A program made the position numbers and the translations under genes. A DNA stretch of 64,000 bases, taken from Bdellovibrio svalbardensis (lineage in GTDB: Bacteria > Bdellovibrionota > Bdellovibrionia > Bdellovibrionales > Bdellovibrionaceae). The stretch lies in the NCBI RefSeq assembly GCF_029531655.1, contig NZ_JANRMI010000001.1, positions 682,001 to 746,000 of the forward strand, read 5' to 3'. Position 1 is the first letter of the stretch, and every line of letters begins with the position of its first letter. The notes below the pieces were generated by a model that worked only from the letters and a program-made list of their open reading frames with translations, was not told where the DNA came from and searched no databases. Shown piece after piece: positions 42,765 through 51,219 of the stretch.

Positions 42765-43568
42765 TTAAGAGACCTTTGTCAGTTCGCTAGGATCTATGCG
42801 ACGCGCGGGAACTCCACCCCAGGTTTCACCCGCAGGGACATGGGTCTTTGGTAGCACCACAGAGTTTGGCAGAATCTTGGCACCTTCTCCAATTGTCACA
42901 CCACCCATAAGAATAGCGCGCAATCCGATGGTGGCTTTGTCGTGGATCTTAACCGGAGCTAAAACTAAATATCCACCTTGGCCATAATGAGCAACAATCG
43001 TCACTGATCCACCGAGTGTTACTTTGCGTCCCATTTCCACCAATGAGGGATCAGAGAGATGTGACGTGTTGATGATTGTGCCTTCGCCGATTTTCATTCC
43101 CATCATGCGGAAAAAGAAAAGATTAAAAGGTGTTGGCGTGATGAACTCTAGAAATGTATAGCGAACTATGTAAGTTAGACCGTTATGGACATACCAGCGG
43201 ATGGCAGGCAGTGAGTAATAGGGACCACGCCATTCGGAAAGTTTCGTTCGAAATAGAAAATTCAAAGTGGGTACAATCATGATCATGGAAAAACCATACA
43301 TGAAATATCCCAGACCTAAACTGCTTCCTAGGAGCCAAAATCTCAGACCTTGAGAAACGCCCTCACTCCATGAACTCATCCAACTAAAAAGATAGAATCC
43401 AGGTAAGAGTGCCAGCCCTATGCAGGCGCCGCCAATCATATAGAGTGGAGCCAGCATCACGAGATGAACAATGATCTTAAACTCGCGCAGCAGGTTCTCA
43501 AGGCGCCCAGCGAGGCCTTTGCGTTCACTTTTTAGGGAATAGATATCTAGTTTTTGTGGTGCACCCAT
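42765..43568 (-). CDS. Membrane-linked hexapeptide-repeat acyltransferase-like protein
   Basis: 267 residues. The N-terminal half has two or three membrane segments (about 32-110), the C-terminal half is a left-handed beta-helix of hexapeptide repeats (MKIGEGTIINTSHLSDPSLVEMGRKVTLGGSV, IHDKATIGLRAILMGGVTIGEGAKILPNSVVLPKTHVPAGETWGGVPARRI). The layout resembles the C-terminal portion of Pls/PosA-type proteins. It probably transfers an acyl group to a cell-surface or lipid substrate. Convergent with fliA; its upstream region is 400 bp of intergenic sequence. Confidence 0.82.
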   Translation of the reverse strand: MGAPQKLDIYSLKSERKGLAGRLENLLREFKIIVHLVMLAPLYMIGGACIGLALLPGFYLFSWMSSWSEGVSQGLRFWLLGSSLGLGYFMYGFSMIMIVPTLNFLFRTKLSEWRGPYYSLPAIRWYVHNGLTYIVRYTFLEFITPTPFNLFFFRMMGMKIGEGTIINTSHLSDPSLVEMGRKVTLGGSVTIVAHYGQGGYLVLAPVKIHDKATIGLRAILMGGVTIGEGAKILPNSVVLPKTHVPAGETWGGVPARRIDPSELTKVS

Positions 43569-43707
43569 ACTGAACGTATCGGTATAAAACAGGTCCCAGT
43601 TAAAGAGATTGTAACAATTTTTAAAATTGAACTTGTTGAAGAACTCCGCAGTTCGAATGGTTGGCCAATTTTATTGGAAATAGAATTGTTCTAAAAGGAG
43701 TCGGGCA

Positions 43708-43812
43708 ATGACGTTTTTTTATTTTGTAAGAATTTGCTCCGTCAACAAACTTAGGTCGAGCTTGCCATTAGTACGTACTGAACAAGCCCTTAGTCGAGAT
43801 GTATTACATTGA
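43708..43812 (+). CDS. Possible 34-residue ORF in the leader of the giant operon
   Basis: ATG 43708 with AAAAGGAG seven bases upstream, stop TGA at 43810-43812. Basic and hydrophobic, no recognisable motif. The ribosome-binding site is good but the peptide is short, so it may be a leader peptide or nothing. Confidence 0.25.
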   Translation: MTFFYFVRICSVNKLRSSLPLVRTEQALSRDVLH

Positions 43813-43833
43813 TTCATTTCAGTGAAAAACCAT

Positions 43834-43852
43834 CCGCCTTAGGTCAAGGCGG
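43834..43852. promoter_or_regulatory. Hairpin upstream of the giant lipoprotein operon
   Basis: CCGCCTT/AAGGCGG with a 5-base loop, about 120 bases before the ATG of the first giant gene. Not followed by T on the plus strand, so probably not a terminator for it; could be part of a long leader. Confidence 0.4.
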
Positions 43853-43971
43853 TTACCAAAAAAACGTAGGAAAAATCATATTCAACACGCTAAAATGTGA
43901 GAAGCAACAGTGTTTTGTAGATGAAAATTTGTGTTTTTTTGTTTGTCGATTCGGGACGTCTTGGAGCATCG

Positions 43972-46900
43972 ATGAAGTTTGTGAAGAAGTTGAAGAAAAT
44001 ATCGCTATTCATTGCCACAACCATGGTGCTGGCGGCATGTGAAAAAACAGACCTAAAAGGGTTTGTTGGTGGTGATACGCAAGCTGGAAGCGGCGGTGGC
44101 TCGACAACTCCTATCTCAAATTTGTTGGTAATGACGTCCACTCTTCCTGAAGTTTCTTTTGTCGAAGGTGCAACCAATAAAGTAGTCGTGCAGTTCAACA
44201 AGCCGTTGCCTCGTAATACAACGGTGAACTGGAGTATCGAAAATGGCGCGAGTGATTTTCTAGCGACCAGTGGAACCCTGTCATTAGCGTCGGGTGCGGA
44301 TTCCTTAGAATTAAATTTAACTGCCAAGACGGACGCTCTTTATGAGGGAGAAGAAAAGTTCTATCTGCGCTTGAGCGGCGATGCTTTGCTTTTTTTGGGA
44401 ACTTTGTCAGTTCCCCTGAAAATTCAAGAGCTGGCGGCGCAACCTGCGGTGAGCTTTCAGATTCCATCGCAAACTGTTTTGAAAAGTGCCGGGAAAACCA
44501 ATGTTAAAGTTCTTTTGTCCCAGGCGACAGCCATTCCCATTAAAGTTGATTTTACAATCTCTGGCACAGCCGCTGATGGTGTGGACTATACAATATCGGA
44601 CAAGAACTTTGTCATCATTGAAGCCGGAACAACTGCAAAAGATATCGTAGTTTATCCACGGGCAGACGTAGCTCCCGGAGCTATGAAAGAAGTTAAAATT
44701 ACGGCAACGGCCGTGACTTCATTGGTCAGCTTGGACAGCGGTAATGCCACTCACTCCGTCTATATTCAGGATAACGGAGCTTCTGCTTTAACATCTATCG
44801 CTGGTGTTACTGGGGGAACGGATACAAAGCAAGATGGCTATCTGACCAACGGAAATCATGCGACGATTTCTTGGACGGCGGCACCGGGTGCGACGGGATA
44901 TCGTTTGGCGATTTACAATAATGCCAGTGCTTTATTGTGTGGGCCGGTGACAGTGGGCGCCTCAATCACCAGCTATGATTATGCAGGTTGCAACTTGGCT
45001 GAGGGCACTACGTACAAGATATCCCTTGAAGTGGATAAGAGTGGTACGTACTCGAATGCCAATAATAATATGTTCCCGTTCACGGTGGACACATTGCCGC
45101 CAGCGGCTCCACAGATTTTGGGAGCCTTTGGTGGAACTGACTTGAATCCGGATTCTTTTTTGGCCGGTACCGTAAACCCATCAGTCTCTTGGATTGATAC
45201 GACTGGTGAAAATAGTTATGCCGTGAGTGTCGTGAGTGAGACCGGAAATCTTCCGGTCTGTCCTGAAGTTATTGTTGGTGCAAACGTCACGGCCTATTCA
45301 TTTTCTGATTGTTCTTTAACTCGTGGGCTTAACTACAAGATCAAGCTTGTCGCGAGGGATGCGGCTGGAAATCAGAGATCGGCTTCAAATGACTTGTTCA
45401 GTTTCCTGGTGACAGAAGTTCCTGCGGGTTATGTGGTCACGGGAGTCATGGGTGGCACTGGCGACACTCTGGCAGATGATAAAATGAATGATGGGGTTGA
45501 TCCGATTATTCAATGGGAAATCGCTGCGGGTGCACAACGTTATGAAGTGATTCTTTTAAATATGGACAACTCGGTAAAGTGTCCATTGGTCAGCGTTCCG
45601 GGCACTGACCGCCAGGTGACCTTCACGAATTGTCGCTTGGATCTGCATGAACAATATAAAGTCAAAGTGTCGGCTTATGATGCCAGTGATCTGGTTTATC
45701 CCGCAGCGAACTCACCTTTTATTTTTAGACATCAAGTGGGTCTTTATATTTCGGGTGAACCGGTAGGGCCTGGGCGAGTGGGTTCTTACTATCGTGGAAT
45801 TCCGATCACAAGTTGTGGTGGACCTGATGGTGACTTGTGTGATTCGACGACTCCATATGTTGTTAGCGAAGAGCTTAGTGAAACGCAGATTCGAGTTGAT
45901 CAGAATGGCGTGTTGGCAGGAACGGCTTATTCGACAGGGGTTCCAGCTATTGGCAATGGAATTCTGAAAGTCACAGCGGACTATTTATTACTTAGTAAGG
46001 GCGGCAAGATTTCGATGACAGGTCGGGGCTTTGCTGCCAGCAACGGTCCGGGTAAAGGTGCGGATGGGAATCCAGCAGCGGGTGCAGCTCATGGTGGATT
46101 TGGTTCGTTGGTGGGCGCTTTAGCACAAGCTCAACCTTATGGTTTGGTAAAAGCTCCGGATACGCTGGGTAGCGGTGGTGGAACAAACGGTGCAAATCTT
46201 GGTGGTGCTGGCGGTGGAATTGCGCAGATCACAGTAAATCAAAAATTAAGTTTTGCGAGCGGCTCGGTTGAATCAGGAGGACGTAACGGTGCCACTGGTG
46301 CTGGCGGCGGTTCGGGTGGAAGTGTTGTGGTCAATGCCAAGAACGTCGCAGGTTCTGGTGGAACTATTTCAGCTGAAGGGGGCCTCGGCGGCACCGGCAG
46401 CAAAGGTGGTTCTGGCGGTCACGTCGCATTATTATATGAAAATATGCAACATGCCGGAGGCCTTACGGGCATGGGCCTTTGGGTTCGTGGTGGCGGAGTT
46501 GGAACGGCTACGGGAACTGTGTATTATTCAACTTTCACGGATCCCTTGGGATATTTGGTCGTGGACAGTGGTGCGAATACGCAAACTCAAGGAGTTGAAA
46601 CTCCGTTGCCGTTGTCAGAGACCTTTAATGAAATTGTCACACGGAACTATGGAACGTTGATTTTATCTGCGGGCGATTCTTATCAATTGCAACGTCCTGA
46701 GCTGACTTATCGACTGGTTGTTGCTGGGACGCTGACAACTCATCCAACCGTCCCCACTCATCTGCAAATTGGTTTGAATGGATATCTCGAATGGCGACGA
46801 AACGATGCCATCAACAGTTGGACAGATATTTCTGTCAAAGTGGGTGGAACGCTGACTCACAGCTACAATGCATCGAGCTTGGTTTATGCTTTGAATCTTG

Positions 46901-49900
46901 TGACTACAAATTTAAATCTGGCCGGAATGATTGATGTTCAAGGCCGAGGATATAGCGCTGGAAACGGAAGTGGTACTGGAACTGGTGGTATGGGTGCCAG
47001 CTACGGAGGCCAAGGTGGAATTGCCTCAACAGGTGCCAGGGGAAATGCTTATGGTTCCACCAAAAATCCAACTGATTTGGGAAGTGGATCTTTAGCGGCT
47101 TCAGGTGGCGGTTATGTCAATATTCAGGTGACTAATCTTGATCTGAAAGGGCAGATCATTGCTTCAGGTTCACCAGGCTGCGGCGGTGGTTCCGGCGGCA
47201 GTATTAATATCACTGCGACGAACGTGAGTGGAACAGGGGCGCTGCTTGCGTCCACAGGTGGTGATGGTAGCGGTGGATGCGCCGGTGGTGGTGGTGGAAG
47301 AATCGCCATCAACTACACGAATACCACATATGTCGGAGGGGTCCCTGGGATCAAGTACGATATCTTTGGCGGAGCAGGTACCAAAGATGGTGCGGCAGGA
47401 ACGGTTTATCATAATCGTGTCGGTGTCGATACCTATGGAAATCTTCTTGTCTATAACGGGACCCGCACTTACGACGAATATATTTTGACTCCTCTTTCTG
47501 CAGCGGATCGATTTGATAGTATAACCACTGATTTCACCGGAACAGTTTGGATTCAGCCCTCACAGGTTTTCACTTTGCCAACGCCGACGATCAACTACCG
47601 CTTGGTGACTGAGGGTGATTTAGCTTTGCCTTCAGGAAACACTCTCACGGTTGGAAGTGGTGGTTATTTGGAGTGGCGAAAAAACACTCCATTGACCGTG
47701 ACCAATTTCAATTTGGATCAGGGTGGAATTCTCACTCACACATATAACAACACAGCACAGAACTATATTGTCAGCTTGGATGTTACGAATGCTGTCATCA
47801 ATGGCATAATTGATACTTCCAAAAGAGGTTATGCAGCGGCGAATGGCCCGGGCAAATCGACAGCTAACGGAACTGGTGCGGGTTATGGTGGTTACGGCGG
47901 TCAGAACGGAACGATCGACGCAGCTGCGGGTGGGACGGCTTACGATTATACATCTGCAAAGATTAAAGCTCCGGATCAGATAGGCAGTGGCGCAGTTATC
48001 AACAGTGGCGTGATTGGTGGATCCGGCGGTGGATATGTCCGTTTGAATGCAACGAGCACTTTGACTTTGAATGGCGTGATCAATGCGGATGGCAAAGACG
48101 CTGCTATTAGCACCAATGTAAATGGTGGTGGTTCCGGGGGCGCGATTTATATCACTGCTCATGAAGTGAAAGGTGCTAATGGCACCATTTCCGCGACAGG
48201 GGGCAGTGGTTGCATCTATGTTCCATCCGCTACAGCGTATGTATCAGGGAGCGGCGGTGGTGGACGTATTTCTGTTGTCTATGATGTCGATAGTTATACT
48301 GCCGGCTTTCAGTCATTGGTGGATTTTGAAAAAATTCGAACTTTCGGTGGCTACGGCTACAATTATTTTACAGGTGGCGCGGGCACAATTTACTTGAACT
48401 ATACCGGTGCCCCGTCGGTGAATGAAAAAATCATATTTAACAATGGTTCTAATCCTTACAATCAAGGCGCAGAGACTCCAGCTTTGATTGGGGTCACGGT
48501 GGATAAATTTGAAACTCGAAGAACGGCAACTTTGCGGGTGAACAGTGCAGATACCTACAACATGCCATCTTCTACTTTAGATTATCGCATTGTTGTTGCT
48601 GGTAACCTGGTTTCTCCGGATAACACACTGACGATGGAGAAAGATTCATATCTCGAGTTTAGAAGAGGAACATTGTATTCCTTGACGAGCCTGAAGATGA
48701 AAGAGGGCTCTTTTATTTCTCACTCTTATAATGGTGTTAATGCAGCCACTTTGCCATATCTGGTGAATTTGGATCTAGGCACCCTAGAGATGCAGGGTGG
48801 ATCGAAAATTGATGTTTCCAGAAAAGGATTTAAGCCGGGCACAGGTACTGGGTTCGGTAGCAACTCTGCAGCTTATGGCGGTAGAACGCAGGATGCTCAG
48901 CCTTATGGAGACTTCCAAGATCCTGTTGATCTGGGAAGTGGTGACTCGGGAACATCTGGCGGCGGTCGCATTCAGATAAATGTCACGGGTACATCAACAC
49001 TCAATGGAATCCTTGCTGCCGACGGTGGAGGCAGTGGCGGAACAATCAATCTTCGTACGCTAACTCTTGCGGGAACGACAGCGAAAGTTTCTGCAAATGG
49101 TGGCGGTAACGATTCCGGAGGACGCATTGCCATTCGCTATAAGAATGATAATTATGGCGTCTTCAATATGAACCTGACGGCCTATGGTGGCGATTCTTTC
49201 TCTGCGGCGGGAACTATTTTTGTTCAGGACACGGATGAAGCTCTTGGAACTTTGATCATTCGCAATTACGGCCGTGGTTATGGACAAGAGGGTATTGAAA
49301 CCAATCTACCGAACAACATACCTGTTAAAACGGTCATCGTAGACAAGGATGCTGTAGTTCGCGTTCCTCCAAGTGCTACCTTTGTAATGCCGGATTCTAC
49401 GATTAATTATAAGATTGTGGTTGAAGGTACTTTACAGCCGACGACTTCCACACTGACTGTTGCCTACGGAGGTCAGGTTGATCTAAGAACCAACACAGCC
49501 TTTGGAAAACCGATCTTTAATAATTTAGTGGTGAATCAGGGCGCATCTATATTTCACTCTTATAACGCTAGCTGTGCTGTTCAAAATTACGCGGTAAATC
49601 TGGATTTGGATAACTTCACATTAGATGGAGATATGCCTTTGAATGCTCGGGGATTTGCCCAGGCCTGCGGTCCCGGCGGAGGCCCCGGTGGAAATCTCAC
49701 CAGTCCGGCAGGAGCCAGCTACGGTGGTTTTGGACATGCCGGTGGAACTGCGCAGACGCAACCCTATGGATCTATTTCAAATCCGGTCGATATGGGTAGC
49801 GGTGGAGGAACAACTTGGGGCGGCCGAGGTGGAGGACTTGCTCTTATCAAGGTCGCAAATCGATTTACTTTTAACGGAACTATTAAAAGTAATGCCGGTG

Positions 49901-51219
49901 GTGCTTCAACTTTCGGAGCCTTCTATTCGGGCTCGGGCGGCAGTGGCGGCGGTATCAATATAAATACTAATATTATCGATGGGGCCGGTGGAAGAGTCGA
50001 AGCTTCAGGCAGTCCAGGTCAGGTTGCGGCCGGAGGGCATGTTCCTGGTTCAGGCAGCGGTGGTCGTATTGCGATAATCTACAAGGACGATCAGTATACT
50101 GGTGGTCTATCTTCAGTTTCGATTAAAAACTTCGGTGGAGCACGCGGTGGTAACATCAATGGTGCCGCAGGAACTACTTACATTGAGAAGCGAGACGGCT
50201 CTAATAATCCTTTGAATAAGCATTTGATCATGGACAACGGGATTATTGCTTATGCCGAAGGAAGTGAGACGGCAATTCTTCAAACAGAAACTTTTGATGT
50301 CATCGACGTCGGTTCAACCACCGGCGTCTATATCGGGCCTCTGGCGAGTTTTGCATTTTCAAGTTCAGATCTGACTTACCCGTTGAGATTGGCCGGAGCC
50401 GTCACCTTCCCAGGAAATAATTTGGTGATCCAACCGACGGGACGTTTGATTTTCTCAAAAACGGGAAGCTTTGTACTGAACAATCTAACGGTAGAGCCGG
50501 GGGGAATGATCACACATTCTCCGAATACGAAACCTTCGGATCTGAAAAATTATCTTGTGAATATTGAGGCAAATAATTTCTGGTTGAAGCCTGACGCGAG
50601 CATCGATGTTTCATACAAAGGCTATCAGTGCGGTCAGGGTCTGGGGGCTGGTACTATTAACACGTTTGGTTACTCCGGTTCCGGTGGTGGACATGGCGGC
50701 GTGGGTGGCACGGTTCCTAGTTGGACCGGTGTTTCGTCGATGCCGGGTGGTGTGTCTTATGGGGATCCAAATCTGCAAGATCCAGTGAATCCCGCGAAAG
50801 ACATTGGAAGCGGTGGTGCTGCTGGCAATCCAATTAATGGATTGTGCCGCGGCGGTGTTGGTGGCGGTGCCATTTATTTGAAAGTGAACAACACCTTGAC
50901 CTTGGAAGGTCGCATCTTTGCGAATGGTGCCGTAGGTATTCAAGACGGAGCGGATAAGAGCGGTGGCGGCGGATCCGGTGGTTCTGTTTATATCAATACC
51001 ACGGATCTGGATGGGGCATTCGCAGAAATCCACGCGGACGGTGGTGCTGTTCCAACTGGTATTCATATGGGTGGTTCTGGCGGCGGCGGTCGCATTTCTC
51101 TGAATGTATCTGGAAGCAGAGCCAGCTATGTCGGCAGCATCACATCGAGTGCGAATGCCGGTGCGGGTAGTTCGGATCGTTTGGGTGACGCTGGAACTAT
51201 TGGGGGCTTGTCATGGTAA
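43972..51219 (+). CDS. Giant glycine-rich repeat lipoprotein A, 2,415 residues
   Basis: ATG 43972 has GGAG six bases upstream and opens a lipoprotein signal (lipobox LAAC, Cys23); an in-frame ATG at 43921 precedes it without support. In order: two Calx-beta-like domains (about 45-265), three Ig/FN3-like domains each with a Cys pair about 17 residues apart (about 270-590), then six glycine-rich modules starting near bases 46021, 46942, 47821, 48820, 49645 and 50613, a period of about 920 bases. Each module begins with a G/K-x-G-[FY] step, has GASYGG, LGSGG and GGGGRI motifs, and is joined by spacers with LEWRR- and THSYN-like motifs. A beta-helix stack is likely. No autotransporter or sorting domain is seen. 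First of three coupled genes. Surface role inferred. Confidence 0.9.
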   Translation: MKFVKKLKKISLFIATTMVLAACEKTDLKGFVGGDTQAGSGGGSTTPISNLLVMTSTLPEVSFVEGATNKVVVQFNKPLPRNTTVNWSIENGASDFLATSGTLSLASGADSLELNLTAKTDALYEGEEKFYLRLSGDALLFLGTLSVPLKIQELAAQPAVSFQIPSQTVLKSAGKTNVKVLLSQATAIPIKVDFTISGTAADGVDYTISDKNFVIIEAGTTAKDIVVYPRADVAPGAMKEVKITATAVTSLVSLDSGNATHSVYIQDNGASALTSIAGVTGGTDTKQDGYLTNGNHATISWTAAPGATGYRLAIYNNASALLCGPVTVGASITSYDYAGCNLAEGTTYKISLEVDKSGTYSNANNNMFPFTVDTLPPAAPQILGAFGGTDLNPDSFLAGTVNPSVSWIDTTGENSYAVSVVSETGNLPVCPEVIVGANVTAYSFSDCSLTRGLNYKIKLVARDAAGNQRSASNDLFSFLVTEVPAGYVVTGVMGGTGDTLADDKMNDGVDPIIQWEIAAGAQRYEVILLNMDNSVKCPLVSVPGTDRQVTFTNCRLDLHEQYKVKVSAYDASDLVYPAANSPFIFRHQVGLYISGEPVGPGRVGSYYRGIPITSCGGPDGDLCDSTTPYVVSEELSETQIRVDQNGVLAGTAYSTGVPAIGNGILKVTADYLLLSKGGKISMTGRGFAASNGPGKGADGNPAAGAAHGGFGSLVGALAQAQPYGLVKAPDTLGSGGGTNGANLGGAGGGIAQITVNQKLSFASGSVESGGRNGATGAGGGSGGSVVVNAKNVAGSGGTISAEGGLGGTGSKGGSGGHVALLYENMQHAGGLTGMGLWVRGGGVGTATGTVYYSTFTDPLGYLVVDSGANTQTQGVETPLPLSETFNEIVTRNYGTLILSAGDSYQLQRPELTYRLVVAGTLTTHPTVPTHLQIGLNGYLEWRRNDAINSWTDISVKVGGTLTHSYNASSLVYALNLVTTNLNLAGMIDVQGRGYSAGNGSGTGTGGMGASYGGQGGIASTGARGNAYGSTKNPTDLGSGSLAASGGGYVNIQVTNLDLKGQIIASGSPGCGGGSGGSINITATNVSGTGALLASTGGDGSGGCAGGGGGRIAINYTNTTYVGGVPGIKYDIFGGAGTKDGAAGTVYHNRVGVDTYGNLLVYNGTRTYDEYILTPLSAADRFDSITTDFTGTVWIQPSQVFTLPTPTINYRLVTEGDLALPSGNTLTVGSGGYLEWRKNTPLTVTNFNLDQGGILTHTYNNTAQNYIVSLDVTNAVINGIIDTSKRGYAAANGPGKSTANGTGAGYGGYGGQNGTIDAAAGGTAYDYTSAKIKAPDQIGSGAVINSGVIGGSGGGYVRLNATSTLTLNGVINADGKDAAISTNVNGGGSGGAIYITAHEVKGANGTISATGGSGCIYVPSATAYVSGSGGGGRISVVYDVDSYTAGFQSLVDFEKIRTFGGYGYNYFTGGAGTIYLNYTGAPSVNEKIIFNNGSNPYNQGAETPALIGVTVDKFETRRTATLRVNSADTYNMPSSTLDYRIVVAGNLVSPDNTLTMEKDSYLEFRRGTLYSLTSLKMKEGSFISHSYNGVNAATLPYLVNLDLGTLEMQGGSKIDVSRKGFKPGTGTGFGSNSAAYGGRTQDAQPYGDFQDPVDLGSGDSGTSGGGRIQINVTGTSTLNGILAADGGGSGGTINLRTLTLAGTTAKVSANGGGNDSGGRIAIRYKNDNYGVFNMNLTAYGGDSFSAAGTIFVQDTDEALGTLIIRNYGRGYGQEGIETNLPNNIPVKTVIVDKDAVVRVPPSATFVMPDSTINYKIVVEGTLQPTTSTLTVAYGGQVDLRTNTAFGKPIFNNLVVNQGASIFHSYNASCAVQNYAVNLDLDNFTLDGDMPLNARGFAQACGPGGGPGGNLTSPAGASYGGFGHAGGTAQTQPYGSISNPVDMGSGGGTTWGGRGGGLALIKVANRFTFNGTIKSNAGGASTFGAFYSGSGGSGGGININTNIIDGAGGRVEASGSPGQVAAGGHVPGSGSGGRIAIIYKDDQYTGGLSSVSIKNFGGARGGNINGAAGTTYIEKRDGSNNPLNKHLIMDNGIIAYAEGSETAILQTETFDVIDVGSTTGVYIGPLASFAFSSSDLTYPLRLAGAVTFPGNNLVIQPTGRLIFSKTGSFVLNNLTVEPGGMITHSPNTKPSDLKNYLVNIEANNFWLKPDASIDVSYKGYQCGQGLGAGTINTFGYSGSGGGHGGVGGTVPSWTGVSSMPGGVSYGDPNLQDPVNPAKDIGSGGAAGNPINGLCRGGVGGGAIYLKVNNTLTLEGRIFANGAVGIQDGADKSGGGGSGGSVYINTTDLDGAFAEIHADGGAVPTGIHMGGSGGGGRISLNVSGSRASYVGSITSSANAGAGSSDRLGDAGTIGGLSW

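Larger units (their letters stand above)
43569..43971. other. Intergenic region before the giant lipoprotein genes
   Basis: 403 bp. It must hold the promoters of the acyltransferase (minus) and the giant operon (plus). Seen here: a weak 34-codon ORF (43708-43812), the palindrome AGTACGTACT (43770-43779), and a hairpin CCGCCTT/AAGGCGG (43834-43840, 43846-43852). No consensus promoter was identified. Confidence 0.5.

Noticed and set aside
43921-43971. Earlier ATG of giant gene A
   Set aside because: It has no ribosome-binding site and would place 17 extra residues in front of the signal peptide.
46021-51219. Repeated GGT/GGC-rich units mistaken for a CRISPR or tandem DNA repeat array
   Set aside because: The similarity is at protein level within one long reading frame; nucleotide repeats are imperfect and lack spacers of fixed length.
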